DNA from: Ephemerocybe angulata
Taxonomy: Eukaryota > Basidiomycota > Agaricomycetes > Agaricales > Psathyrellaceae
Assembly (NCBI GenBank): GCA_013368325.1
Contig: JAACJK010000067.1
Span: 62,001 to 126,000, forward strand
Length of the DNA: 64,000 nucleotides
Reading direction: 5' to 3'
Shown here: in pieces, positions 23,191 through 36,486 of the stretch
Position numbering within the stretch: position 1 is the stretch's first letter
How the letters are laid out: every line of letters starts with the position of its first letter
Notes under the pieces: generated by a model
The model's input: only the letters and a program-made list of their open reading frames with translations
Told to the model about the DNA's origin: nothing
The model's database searches: none
Program-made: the position numbers and the translations under genes

Positions 23191-24489
23191 CAACCGGGCA
23201 TTACCACCTCCAGGCTCCACCTCCGCGAGTTCAACGCTCAACTGCACCAAAGGACTATAAGTATGTGAATATTCTGAATCCTTCAGAATAGAAGCTGAAA
23301 AAATGTGGGTGATAAATAGTAGACAAGTGGGATTTCAATTCTCTTCCGGGTTTGTAAACGAGTATGGTCTAAGAGAAACTCGAAGCGAGAAAGCAGGTAC
23401 TAAAACCATCGCGAGCGAAGCTGGAAATAATGTTTCGAATACTTGGCAATGCCTGCGCCTTGCCCCAGTAGGCGAGCAACACTGTACACAACCATCTGTC
23501 GCCAAGGCCCCAGATATTGGTGTACCACTTCGTAACGGCGGGTCTTTCCAGAGAGCCACTAGGGGCAGAGAGTGTCGCAAATAGAGCCTAAGGTGAAGGC
23601 CGCCAAAGGTCTTAATATCTTGCACGTATAGCTCCGGTGAGTCTATTAATTGCTAACGACAGGGAGGAGAGGGAGGAGATGCTTAGACTTCAGGGCAAAA
23701 CGCACTGCGCGCCCATGCGCGCGGTAGCGGCACTATACCTGATCAATAGCCTTCAATAGCGCGTAGTTTATTACTAGTTCATCGAGACATCTTGAAGTCA
23801 ACCGACAGGGATGAGCACCTTAAAAACTGGGACTCTCCTGCTTACCCCAGTACCGATAACTTATGTGTCTGCATCCAATAGGTTCTGTTACCATTTTTCG
23901 CTTTTCGCTATACGTTTGCTGTTACTGTAGACTCAGATGATAAGACATGGGGTACACTTAGTCTTTCGAATAGTGCGCGTCACTCAAGTCCACTGAATCG
24001 CGGGATTTTAACAGACGGAAACCTGAGTACAATTCTCTTTGGGTCTATTCAGGAGTACCTGCAGCTGGAAACAGGTAGACCGTAGAAACGCACTCGGAGC
24101 GAGAAAAATAGTATACATAGAGCATAACGATCAACAGGCCGAAACAATTGCTCTGACCACAGTGACCATCTACATCTACAGTCAACGCCCCAGCCATCGA
24201 AGTAAACGGATCCAAGGGGGTAATACGGCAGAGAATGTCACAATTAATGAAGACTAAGGAGGACACCGCCAACTTAAGTCGCAACATGGTGGGCGTATAC
24301 GTTCGCAGGGAGTTTGACTTAATAGGTCGGGAAAAAGATTCGAGGAGGAATCCCAAGCGCCTACTTGCGAGGGGCACTGTAAACGTACTTTTCTCTGTCA
24401 GCGCAGCTTGGATGCAGCGGCATTACCCTTTGAACGACCACTATGCAACGCTCTACCCAGGGAGGACAAATAGAGCCAAATAATGTGAG

Positions 24490-24541
24490 GCGGACTGAAG
24501 CGGACGAGGCGGATGAGGCGGACGAGTCGGATGAGTCGGAT
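24490..24541 (+). repeat. GCGGA(C/T)GAG 9-bp tandem repeat
   Basis: About five 9-bp units (GCGGACGAG, GCGGATGAG, then TCGGATGAG variants) in tandem. They are complementary in type to the repeat at 23100-23190. Confidence 0.7.
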
Positions 24542-26279
24542 TGTTCATTTCACCGACGTCCTCTTGGAGACGTAGCTTGGGCTACTCCGGTAGAGTTTCG
24601 GCGAGTTGAATGTCGAATGCAATTTCGCTGACTTCTTCGAAGCATTTTCTGGTATCGTGCAGTCCCATGTAAGAGTGGGCTCGAAGATGGCTACCGAGAG
24701 CCCCGTATCCTTTATGCTTCTATTAGGGCATACAAAATGCAAGTGTTTCACTCTCTAGAGTCGAGATGCTCAGGCTGCCGGCATATCTGTTTCCGACCTA
24801 TTCCCAGCGTACACACTTAGCCGGACATTGCATACTTCCGGAAGACGAACACTGTACTTCGACCTTACTATGGACTCTACCACCTATTTCACAGTTCACT
24901 AGGTGGACGGCCCTAGAGATGTCTTCACGCAGATCCTTACTGAGTAAGCCCTTTCCCAAAGTAGGATAAAGGTAGTTTACGGGCTGTGAAATTAGCTTTG
25001 CTCTCTCTAGCACCTGAATCCAAGCTCGCCCTTCGCACCAACCTTATCCGAATGCGAATCAATTACTCTAAATCGAAACGTCAATGTGAGCTCAACATGA
25101 GCCCTATCGTAAGTAGAGCTGATAAGTGAGGGAGTATGTAAGCAGAGTCCACTCTACAAGGGCTTCTCCTACAGCTTAATCGGATATCCAAAGGGAATGG
25201 GAATGCCCACAGAAGCGCCGAAACAGTGCCCCTATCGGATTAAGCGCCCGATCTCGGCGCGCAGTACGTAAGCACCCGGCAGACCGATTCGACACGGCGG
25301 ATTTCGGATGCTGCCAACCGATTGGCTTGGACCTCGTTTCCACCAATCCGCGACCTTGTGTCCTTTTCGCCCGCCGCGAAGTTCCCAAAGACTCTGCCAA
25401 CCAACTGCCTGAAAGGACCCTCGAAACCTTCCCTAGCTATTCGGTTCCCGCTAATCAAGCTCTCAAAAGAAGAGTTTCCTTCATCTTGCCTTTGCAGACT
25501 TGGCTCTCCCGACTCCTAATTAACTGGGATAATGTACAAGGAAGCCTTTATTCACCCGCTCAGAATGGACAAAGGGGTCGTCTTCGCCGCAGCGATGGAC
25601 CCCGAGCTGTACTCCACTTCCTCCCGGGTATCTTGAGAGGTGGTGCGGTGTGGCGGGCTGTCCCAGGATGTTTGTTTGTGCCCTTTTGGGACGGGGGTGG
25701 GCATGTGCCTCTGGGCTCTTGCCGTTAGGTCCCCGGCCCTTGTTGTTTCTTCGCCGTTTCGTATCGCCTCTGGGATTGGAATAGACTGGGAGACCATCAT
25801 AAATACTCGTGGGTGAGCGCTGACGGAGGTGCATTACCCTCCTCAATCAAGGAAGCTAACCCGCGAGGCGACCGCGAGGAGTAACTTTAGGTAAGTGTGT
25901 CGTCAAGACATACCTAAGACCTCCTAACACGTCGGGGATATTAAACAGACATCCAGCATTGACACCGTCTCCCATTTGCGCCGGGACATTCCCAATATTA
26001 CTTATAAGGTCTCGGCTTGGCCCGACTTCTTGCCTTCGCTTTGGTTGGCCCTTCTTCGACTGCCCCCTCTTACGTCCCGCTCGTTCCCCACATCGCTCGT
26101 TTCCCGTTAAGCTTCCGGCCGCCACCGCTGCACTTGAAGCTTGAACGCACTGGACGCGAAGACCTTGGATCATAAAGCTTGGAAACTCCTTCGTCCTCCT
26201 CCACACCCCCACCATCCTACGTGTCTACAGGAAACGACCCCAACCCTCGTTCTTCGTCGCTCACACTCTCTCATTCAAC

Positions 26280-27816
26280 ATGGTTGACTGGCATTCACCC
26301 ACGGAGCTGCAGAACCAGGCTGCCGTTTTCACGAAGTTCATGCACGCGCTGTTGGGAGTCTACGCGTGAGCACCTCCGTCTCGGGATTCCCGCCTGCGAG
26401 GATTTACTGTTTTCACAGATGGGAGTGGTTCATTTCATTGGACTTTGACTGGGCCTACATTAGTGGGAAGAAGCAATTCAAGTGGCCGATGGTAGGTTTC
26501 TTCTTCATGCCCCACCCACTGTGTGCTGACGATGATGACCGGTACATAGATCTTCTATTTTGCGAACCGATACTTGCTCCTCTTCGCCATGATTGGAATG
26601 TACGTTTCTCTTTCCAGTCATATGCAGATGTCAACCTTTGGCATTGACATATAATTTTTACAATAGAGCCATCGCACTCGACAGCACCTCGTATGTTTTC
26701 CATGGAACCCGGTTTCATTTTACAGGGTCTCATGAACCCGCCATCTCCGCATTATAGGAAATTAGATTGTCAAACCCTCTATACGTTCAACCAACTGGCG
26801 GGGGATGCCGCAGTGGGCCTGGCGAGCATTAACCTTGCCATTCGAACGTGAGTATCCATTCACGGTACTCTTCATTTCTCCCTGACACTCACCATATTTT
26901 AAATTTCCGCTGTCGTGATCAGAGTCGCAATTTGGTCGCAAAACAGGGTCATCATCGGCGGACTCGTTTTGGTTACAATGGGACACTGGTCTCTCATCCT
27001 GCAAGGCGTACAACTGAAGGCAGCATGGGTCGACGGTGTGGGCTGCGTCATCACCGAAACCAACAACAAAATCCTGGCCGCGATCTTCATCTACTCGATG
27101 TGCTTCGACTTGCTGATCCTCCTTGTTAATACATGGAAACTCCTAAAGCCAAACAGCACCGCCATGGGAACGCTGGGGCTCAGCCGTCTGTCGAAGATGA
27201 TCTTCGAGGACGGATTAATCTTCTTCTTCATTGCGTACGTGAAATACCCCTTCTTTGACGCCTGCCCGTCGTTCCAATACTAACCCCCGATGTCACGCTA
27301 GGTTCATGGCTAACCTGATCGCCACTGTTTTCATGGTTCTGAACCTAAACCAGATCATGTCCGTGATTTTCAATGTGCCTGCAGCTGTTTTCAACACGGT
27401 GCGCGCATACTTTAGCTCATGATATCAGCTTCAAGACTAAGCCTAACGTCATTTCACTTCTAGATCGTCGCATGTCGCGCTGTCCGACGTCTCCAAAACT
27501 TTGCCCAGAACACTAGTGTGGTTGGCTCCCAGATTACGATGTCGCAAGGCCGAGGGACAGCACCTCGACTCCAGACAAAGCCTGCCCCGAAGAGTGCAGG
27601 TGGTGTGCATGTTCAGGTAAGTTAGCATTCCATTTCCGAAGCTCTTCGCAAATAACATTCGGCTAATTCGCACTGTATCATGTTCGAAAGATGGAGACGT
27701 TCACCCATGCGGAAGACAACTTCGCCACAGACTCCAAGCTTGGTGGTGGGACACGAGAAGGAAGTGACACGGACGTCGAGCTTGACCTGGAGGCCGCAAA
27801 GAGACGTGCATATTGA
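26280..27816 (+). CDS. seven-TM integral membrane protein, copy A
   Basis: Nine exons (26280-26365, 26419-26491, 26550-26599, 26667-26690, 26758-26847, 26923-27234, 27302-27398, 27464-27616, 27691-27816) give 336 residues. Seven hydrophobic segments can be seen: FMHALLGVYAWEWFISL, IFYFANRYLLLFAMIGIAIA, YTFNQLAGDAAVGLASINLA, VIIGGLVLVTMGHWSLILQG, ILAAIFIYSMCFDLLILLVN, GLIFFFIAFMANLIATVFMV and MSVIFNVPAAVFNTIVACRA. A cytosolic, acidic C-terminal tail follows (DTDVELDLEAAKRRAY). It belongs to a basidiomycete family of unknown function with GPCR-like topology. The start MVDW and the final exon start (METF) are conserved in copy B at 32602. A sensor, receptor or transport role is possible but unproven. 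The final acceptor is AAG. Confidence 0.85.
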
Positions 27817-30800
27817 AGCACTTGTGTTAGTCGCCCTCGCTATCTCTGTCGTTTCTTGCTCTCGATGTGCTACTCATCGCATCGACTACACCATTCACTT
27901 TTGACTGTACTTGCTACGCCCTCCCACTTCGTTCAACCATTTCCTGAAGTGTTCAGCCAAAGTCTGAGCAGCTACAGTTAGATATCGTATAAACACCAAT
28001 TAATGTGTATTATTCGTACAGCTCATGGCGAGAGCCCGGCCGTCTCAGTAACCAAACTCGACACAAAACATTCCAGGGTTGTCATGTCGAACTTTTTCCT
28101 CTGTCCTTAGACCCTGGAGGAGACGGACCGAACGCCGGATACCTGCATTTGGTGTGCTGTGATCATCTTATCTGGCGTTGTTGCCCGAAGAGACCTGGCG
28201 GCGCCAACACAAAGGGATGCCCAAAATCGGTGGAGACTCCTTGAGCAAGGATGACTGAAAATTACATGACCCGTTTACCCTTTGCTTACCCTTGAACGAG
28301 CCAGCGATCAAGAATATTGAAATACGTGTCATGGATCTCCCATGTTCATGCAGTCCTGGGTCCTGATATTCTGACCCGAGCGCTTCAAGACTTCTTAGTG
28401 GGCGTACGCATGTGAATCTTGTGTGGATCTCAGGTAACATTGCGGAGGACATCAGGTCGATGAGGCATTGTGTACAAGTCTGCTTAGCGCCCGCGCCTGA
28501 TTTAATCCGCGTCTGGCAGTCCTTGATCCGCATCGGGAGTGGGCGCCGGGCGCTTGGGACTCAGGACTCCACTGGACCCCCAGACAAGGGGAGGAACACT
28601 TCGAGCGCCCAGTATCAGCATGCTGGAGGTTCACCGCTAAAGAACCAGTTAGCGCACTCCTATGTGTGCCCCTAGTACGGATCCACACAATACATATTTT
28701 TGAATACCGGTCGCTTGAGTTCAATCCGAATCCCTTTAGACTCGCATATGGCGGTGAAGCGGGAAACAAGCGTCGAGCCTCAACAGGGCTGAATCCAAAC
28801 GTGCTCCTGGAATTCCGATGGAACTTGCTCGATTGAAGGTCCTGACGAGATATGCCAGGAATAGGGATCTCAATCATTCTTCCTGTTGCGACCACCCGAG
28901 ATCGATTGAATTGGGCATGTACGTGCAATCTGGTTCTGGGGAAAGGTTAACTTCTATCACTGCCCCCTCCCGTCCGAAGTGTCGTCTGATACCACGTGAG
29001 GGTGTGGTAAACCTCCATATGTTTAGATAGGCCGGGGGAGGCAGCGCCGGAGGGCGTCTAAATGGTCAAGTCGGCTTCACAATCCTAGGAAGACGGAAGA
29101 ACTCTCGAGGATTACTCCGACGTTCTTATTATAACGTTAACGAGTGTTGAGATGCGATATGGCTGTTGAGCTGAGATAGATCCGTCTCAACATCCTCCCT
29201 GAAATATCAAAAATCGTGCAAACTAGAAGCGGCGCCCTTAATGTTTTCACGGTATGTCAAGTAAGCATTGACTATACCCAGCTCAGCTTAGCAGCGGGAG
29301 AATTGTGATATGAGCACTATTCTATTCGCACTTTCTATGAATGGGAAACCTCTGGAATAGGAATGGAAAAGGGAGTGGCTTGGAGCGTGGTACGGCCGAT
29401 GATGGCGCTTTTGGCAGACGCTGACATGGGCAAGCCGTAAATGAAGATTTCGTAGAGTTAATCTTGGAAAGGTGAAGGTGTGCTAATATTTCCATCTCAT
29501 TTGGCGGTCTACTGGACTCAATCCGCGAGGCATATATCATCGAAGCCGAGTAAGGTGGTTCCCGAAGGCGATGTGGGCAAATAGACGCTCGGAGAACTTC
29601 TCAAAGCTGGATCGAGGTGTATCAGGTTTCGCAGTATCAGAGTTCAAAGTAGCGATATACAAAGAAACTTCTTTAGTTTATCCTTTATCTTTCGCTGTAC
29701 CTTCATGATCGCGTACCGATACAAGATCATGGAAATGCGAAGGTTCCCCGCCGCTTAAGCGCCGTCGATCCACATTGCTTACCTTATCGTGTGCGCTGTA
29801 TTGCGAGACGTCGTGTGGCGGACAAGTTTGTATGTATGTATGTGCATTCAATGCCCACCAAAATCTCCGAAGAGCTCTTTGATACATATCGGTACCCTTC
29901 CATGCAACAGACCAAGTCGAGTCTGATGCTACGGCCTCTCAACTACGCGGGGTAGAGCGAGTGACATGTGGCGCCAGCGTGATTGGGGGGCGTAGTGGGG
30001 GCATACTCAATACATACCCCCAAGAGAATTCTAAGAACGGTATCCAACGTTCCAACTTTTGAACATCTGAGTTCTGTACCCGCGAGCCTGCGGTTTGCAC
30101 CAAGGACGACCGATAAGGTGTGATGCAAAATGCCAGCTCTGTCACTTGTCAGTATGTGTGGGCTCGAGTAAGAAGGCTGGCCACCTTCTATGCCGCGACT
30201 TCTACGTTACACAGCGTGTTTAGAGTGGACTGTCGAGCTAGCTATTGCCCCTGGCGGAATATCCTCTGTGAAAGCGAGAGTTGGGTTTTCTATTGGGATG
30301 ATGTCAGCTTGGAAGGTACCGAAGGCGTAGAAGCCGCAGATTGAGAGAATCTGGATATCAAGGAAGCTGGGCCATCCGTGTAGAGATGCGGTTGAATCGC
30401 TATGCTTAAACTTCGTTTGGCAGTATGTTGGTGCGATTAGGAAGACTTTGCGAGAATACTGTATAGCAGCAGGGTGACGCCGGGGAACGACTCCGCGGTA
30501 CTTGCGTTTGCTAATTGCTTTGTAAGTGGTGAACTTGGTCCTACGTTTGTGCAACTTCACTATTTCCTTCACATCGCTTGTACTCAACTGCCCTTGTGGA
30601 ATTTCTCCACGCTCTACCACTTAAGGCGGCTCGGCGTTTGGAAAATAGCTGCGTAACAGGCGCGTCGGTGCAGACCATAGCAACAGGAAAAAGCCAAGAA
30701 AATCTTAATATATACGAGCTTCTCGTTGCCTGCTGATAGCGTTATCCGCCCCACAGTGTGCGTATGTATGTGATTCGTACCGCACAAAGGAATCTGCCTT

Positions 30801-32601
30801 TTTGTCAAGCTGAAGGGCAATCGATGAGCACGTTATGAATTGTAGATACGGCCATGATACGGCGCCCTAGGCTTCCTTGTCCATGGAAAGCAGCCGACCA
30901 TCCGATAGTCGGCCGTGACTCACTTGCATCGTACTAGTGTGGATGATGTTAAGTTTAACCTTCATCACAGTAAGTAGAACCCCAATTTTAAAAGACTTTT
31001 ATGAACTGTACGACATCGGACCAGGCCCCGAGTTTCGAAAATTTACAATGCGCAAACGTGTCCGAGTCGCACTCCGGAAGCTTGCCGAGTGGGCAATCGT
31101 GTGTTCTCTGAACAGGGTGCAGCGAAAAGAGTAGCGAAGATAGATCGACGACTGAACGTTCTCAAGCCAGAAAAGAAAAGTTCAGTGTGCCATGTCCATT
31201 GTCCAGTCTAACAAGCATTTTGTGGGCGGCCGGGTGAAAATGACCAAAACTGGCCCCGAGCCGAGATGCCCTCGTATTCTATTGGGGGGTTCAGCGAATC
31301 CGTTTCACACAGGGAGCCTACATACCACAGCACACATACAAGTTATGTGTTCCCCGTGATAGATGCGTACAACCTTTCTGGCGAGTCGAGACGGGTCTGG
31401 AGACAGATGGGCTTAAGACCCTAGAGGTACCGCCGGAGACAAAGTTGCAACCGAAGCCATGATACTGCACACTTAAGCAGCAAGCTTCCGCTAGCAGCTT
31501 CAGAGCCTTGATCGTCGAAAGGGAGGCGTCTGGCTGGCCGGTGTGTGAACTCGTGGGTGTTGTCTGAGAGAACACTGATGGCTTCGTCCTTCTTAAAGAC
31601 GCGGAGGGACGGACGGACAGGCTAGCTTAGAGTAGCAGCTCGTGTCAGATAGTGGCAAGGAGACACCATCATGGACAGAGAACCCAAGTATGAGAATCGA
31701 AGCAGGAAATAATACTTCTGAGGCGAGGAATAGTTTGACGGTGGAGCAGGGTGGTGACATGGCAGTGAGCAGGCGGTTGGCATACGAGGAGAATACCAGA
31801 GGCATACTACGGTGTCCGTTCCAAGCGGTGATAGTCTCTGAAGGATTGGCTGGCCGTTTACAAGATAGAGATAGAGCTCTGTTACCTCCCCATCAGTCTG
31901 GCGAGCACAAACCGACAGACAGGACATTCGCAGTACCCAAGAGTCGCCGCCAGGGAGCTTAATCGTTGATCATGGCGTAATCCGAAGGGTGCATCTCCTC
32001 GAGTTGGAGTTTGGGCGTCTGCCAGGTGCCAGAAAACGGAATGTCGTGGTCCACGACATGATGCCTACCTCCGAAGTTTTGCACAGAGACCCCTGCATTT
32101 GGGCATATTATGATGCCTCTGATGCTCCCACGCGCCGCCTAAACGCACCGACAGCGACAGCGACTCGGACTCGCTGCTCACGACAATCACCTCCGAAATA
32201 TCCTCTAACGCCCTCGAACCGCGAATATTAATCACGGCGTCGCCAGGTAACTAAACATAGGCGGACAGGGGGCAGCGAAGGAGGGCTTCGCCAGGGCGCA
32301 CCTCTGGACACCAAGAGCGCCGAAAACTTGGTCGTAACGTCAATTAAATGGGCGTCCAAACGGGAAGGTCCCTGAATAGGGACGGGAAATAGGATCTGGC
32401 TCCGCGAATTTGGAGAACCAGATTCAGATTCGAGCGGATTGGCATTTTCTCAGGCAGAAGCTTCCCGAAGCAGGTGACATATGCGAAAATCCCATCTCGA
32501 GGTCCTATAAGTAGCTCGGTGCAAAGCAACCACTGCTTTCTGTGCCCCTTCCCGCCCGCCGCGCTCCCCTCCCGTCCTCAACACCTCCGCTGTTGCCCGC
32601 C
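27817..32601. other. 4.8-kb gene-free interval between the seven-TM paralogues
   Basis: The largest gap in the window. Open frames are short and overlap on all strands; the longest (minus, 30207-30620; minus, 28452-28928) show no recognisable motif. No transposon ends, target duplications or tandem repeats were found by eye. A small hairpin, GCCGAC...GTCGGC, is at 30893-30913. Confidence 0.5.
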
Positions 32602-34249
32602 ATGGTCGATTGGATGTCGCTCGAAGAGATTACGCGAGACGCTGGTACGCGACATCCTCTGGGGTCGCTCGCCGTTGGCAATGCTAATGTCCAATGTTAG
32701 ACGCGTTTGGCAAGCTCATGCACGTCTTGCTCGGTCTTTATGTGTGGGTCCTATTGCTCCTGGGCGAGCTCGACTTCTGTACTAAATATCCTCCAGGTGG
32801 GAGTGGTTCACCTCGCTGGGCTTTGATTGGCAGTTCATTACGGGCAAGAAGCCGTTCCGTTGGCCATTGGTGAAATTCACCACACACTTCAACCGAAACA
32901 CCCGCCTAACGAAAACCTCCAGATCTTCTACTTCTTGAACCGATACTGTCTTCTCTTCGCGTTGGTTGGAATGTGAGAGGGCTCCAAACGAATTTCCTCG
33001 TTCGTTACTAAAGCCACTACCTCCTAGTGCTATCGCTTTGAACGTCAAAGTGTCAGTCCACTCTTTGCCCTGTCCAGTTCTCGCTCTTATTTTTCCTTTA
33101 GGGAGGTCAACTGCCAGGCGCTGTATACCTTTAACCAAGTCTTCGGAAACGCAGCGATTGGCCTTGCAAGCATCAATCTATCCCTTCGAACGTACGCCCA
33201 TTACACCCCCACCCTGTCAATCAACTTATCCCTTGAATAGGATCGCGGTCTGGTCGCAAAGCTGGTGGATCATCGTCCCGCTTGTGGCGATTATCCTTGG
33301 GCACTGGTCATTGCTTTTGCATGGTATGGCGTTTCCTTCGCATCCCTATAGTGATACTAACAACCGCCTAGGTATCCTACTCAACGCGGTTTGGGTACCG
33401 GGCCAGGGATGTACCATCACAAACACCAACGCCAGCCTTCTCGCTGCTACATTCATTTACACTATGTCCTTCGACTTCCTTGTCCTCGTCCTCACGGCGT
33501 ACAAGCTCTTTCAACCTAACAGCGGTCGCTCCAAACTGGTTGGGCTCATCTTCAGTGATGGTCTCATCTACTTCGCAATCGCGTTAGTCCAGTCATTACT
33601 TCCCGAGATCCGCACCACTAACTCTGCAATTTTAGCTTCTTGGGAAATCTCCTTGCCACTGTAAGCTAGAAGCTAATGACGTCGACCTCATGCTCACCTT
33701 CCGTTAGGTCTTCATGCTGCTCAATTTGAATCCTGTCATGTCCATTATTGCCAACGTTCCTGCGGCGATTGCCTCCACGGTATGCCCTTCATACTAGTTC
33801 CACATTTACCCCCCTCAACCTTGGACAACAGATCGTCGCATGTCGCGTGGTCCGTCGACTGAGCAAGTTCACGTCAGCAGGTGCCGAGAGATTTGCGTTA
33901 GTACTCATTTCGTTGAACGTTTTATGATAACCTTGACCAACGCCTGTTATCCAGTGCGAGCACGCAAAACTCTACACTTGCCTTCCGATCACAAACATCT
34001 CGCGCCCCTAAACTGGCATCGTCCAAAGTGGTGATGAATGACGGAGTTGACGTCCACGTCCAGGTAAATTCAGAATGGCTCGATAGAAGATGGTAACCGA
34101 TCGGCACCCCTTATCCTCAGATGGAAACCTTCGACAGCCCACCCGACAAGTTCGCGGAGTACGATGCAGCGGGCAATAGGCGAACGGGCGACGCCTACGA
34201 CCCAGAGGCGCAGCAAATCACCGATGAATTCAAGCGGCCGCCGTACTAA
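32602..34249 (+). CDS. seven-TM integral membrane protein, copy B
   Basis: Paralogue of the gene at 26280, in the same orientation, with the same intron pattern plus extra introns (for example after MVDWMSLEEITRDA and inside the TM4-TM5 loop). Shared blocks include WEWFTSLGFDWQFITGKKPF, IFYFLNRYCLLFALVG, LYTFNQVFGNAAIGLASINL, GHWSLLLHG, AVWVPGQGCTITNTNASLLA, FIYTMSFDFLVLVL, FMLLNLNPVMSII and IVACRVVRRL. Seven TM segments are again visible. The C-terminal tail is longer and different (METFDSPPDKFAEYD, ending DEFKRPPY). The two proteins are clearly homologous, but many positions differ, so the duplication is not recent. Function unknown; receptor-like topology only. Confidence 0.85.
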
Positions 34250-36486
34250 GGGACTCTTCCACAGGGAAGCAGGACCTGCTTCAACCAAAACTTCCTTCCA
34301 ACCGTTATCAGCGTGGACCGGCTTTTTTGCATACCTCTTGGCTTCGATTCAATCACCTCGCTATCCGCCGTGTCACACGATCCCCCTACCTCTCGCCGCT
34401 CTAGAGTTACGGCTTGGTTTATACCCTCTTTAACCGCTATTACCCGAGACGATGAAGGTCTAGGACTTCGCGACCACGGTGGCTGGCTTGTCTTGCATTT
34501 CTCATCGGAATTTCCTCGTTGTACGTTTCCACATTGCTTTACGGTGTGATCGGTTTGTAGCCTCTATCTTGACTACATCTAGTTCAGTTTCGGCGGTTGT
34601 ATAGCTCACTGGTATCGTACGTCTCTCGTTTTGTTTTGTTACCTTCCCTGTCTCTTCGCATCGACTCTGCATAGCTACGCAGGATTTGGTTTCAGCGTAA
34701 TTAGATTGAACTTCTACTGTACCATAATACATATCATCATTTCAGCCCCGCATGGGTTGCATTCAACAACGCTTCAGAACGAGTGGGAAGAGTGCCTTTC
34801 TTAGATGCTTCGGAGCTTCCGGTGAGAAGCATACCGCTGTCGGAGACGGCTCATACGAGAGGGAAGCTTCTGGCGACGGAGTTGAGGAGAAGGTCCACAC
34901 CGCACGGATTTTCATAAGACCATTTGAGGCGTGCCTTTTGAAATGTTGCTTCGCTTTGCGCCGCAGGGCATGCTTACTTACTTGGGCGAAGCTTCGAAGA
35001 ACCCAGGTGGAGAAGACTCTTCTTATCATGGTGTATTGGCCTGTGGAGATCGCTTCATGGAGACGGGGGAGCTGGGTGTTAGGGCGTGATATTGTGGCAG
35101 CCGTAATTAAAGGCGTTCGACCGCCCTGTGAGAATGCCGAGTTGTGTTGCTGGGTAGGTTTTGAGCGGCTGGATGGGCGAGTGGGCGTGAAGAAGAGCTG
35201 GTGTGACTTTTACACCCTATGTATCCAGGTCTGATCCAGGTCGCTGTTATCATTGCCGCCTTGGTTTTGTGTGTAGATCGCCGGTGGGTTACGTTGAGGG
35301 CGTTTGAGAGGGATTTTGGAATTGGTTCTGCGAGTCGGGGAGTGTGGCAGGGAAGACGCGGTGGTGGTGGTGGTGTCGAGTTCGCCGCCCCGGGGATACG
35401 CTTGGAAGGTGGTAGCGAGTTATGCTATGGAGGTTGAAGGTGGAATAGGAATTCTGTACGGAAGGCAATGGACCAGGGGCGCTGCCAAGGGTTTGGCTGC
35501 CGTCTTCGATTCGGAGGTTTAAGCGCTGTGTAGGTGTTTCTGTTTTGGGTCTCGAGGGAGTGAGAGCGGGGAGGGCGGTGGATAATTACTTAGGTCCGGC
35601 TGTGTGGCTGGGTAATGGGGTGTTTATCCGATGTTTTCTGTAAGGGGGATGATTGGAGGTGGGGGTCACCGTGGATGTAGAGAGGTGGTGGGGTGTTAGA
35701 AGTCCTGTAGAATTGGGGGTCGGGGATAGACAACGGGTAGTATTTGACGTGTTGGCTGAACAGGTAGATGGAGAAAGTCTCTTTAGGGTGCTGATAGAAG
35801 TAGCCGACGCCCTCGGTGGGAGGTAGCCAGATTACAGTACCGTGACCGCAGGAAGAGCAATAAGCGGCTTCATATCATGGTATTCTTGGCCTTGGTGTCA
35901 TAACCAGGGTCTCCAAGCTCAATCCCAAGCTTATCTATAAGTAGTCAGTTCGGTTTTAGTAACGTTTGAGGCTTGAGAAGCGTGCGGATATAAGGCGCTT
36001 AGATGTTGGAGCGGCAGCACTCGGGGCGCTTAAATTACTCTGAGGATGCATGGCGTTGCAAGAGCGAGGACGGCGGCGGTGAGGAGACTGAAACAGAGAG
36101 AGACGGGGTACTCGATGCCAAGGCTTCTTTTAGAAGGGTAGATGTATCATGCCAGGGTGCCGGTGGGGAAGAGAAAATTTGGAGGGCCATTGGAATGTGT
36201 CTAATCGGAGTTTATGGACGAGTTGGATTCGTCAACCAGAGTCCCTGTAGTGTCCACTGCTTTGCCTTGAGTACGGGGCTTGAAATCTTGAGATGGCCAT
36301 GAAGAACGAAGTAGAGGTGCAGACGAGTGCAGACGAAGTCACGAAGAGCAAAACTCGGACCTCTGTGGTTAGGGTCTCCCCATCATTGATGGGTGGCAGT
36401 GTATCCGAACGACGCGGGGCGAGCTCACTGCGCGAAATGACCTCGGCATCTCATTTCTCAACGCTCCACACACGCAGGATGCTCTG
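34250..36486. other. interval upstream of the giant gene
   Basis: About 2.2 kb. A G/T-rich stretch (about 35160-35720), including a GTG run at 35360-35376, makes several chance open frames on the plus strand. None has a recognisable motif. The right end should hold the promoter and leader of the gene at 36487. Confidence 0.45.

Larger units (their letters stand above)
22837..26279. other. 3.4-kb gene-poor interval with duplicated flank and short repeats
   Basis: The first 220 bp or so (to about 23060) match, in inverted orientation, the region upstream of the second F-box copy (about 52640-52849), so it is part of a duplicated block. Trinucleotide-type repeats lie at 23100-23190 and 24490-24541. 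No gene is supported in the rest. Confidence 0.5.

Noticed and set aside
28690..28730. tRNA-like TTCAATCC segment
   Set aside because: No acceptor stem or anticodon arm could be built around it.
30207..30620. Minus-strand 137-codon frame in the large gap
   Set aside because: No recognisable similarity, no convincing promoter or exons around it.
30893..30913. GCCGAC...GTCGGC hairpin
   Set aside because: Six-base stem without U-tract or gene context; likely chance.
34752..35522. Plus-strand frames in the G/T-rich region
   Set aside because: Explained by base composition and GTG repeats; no motif conserved.
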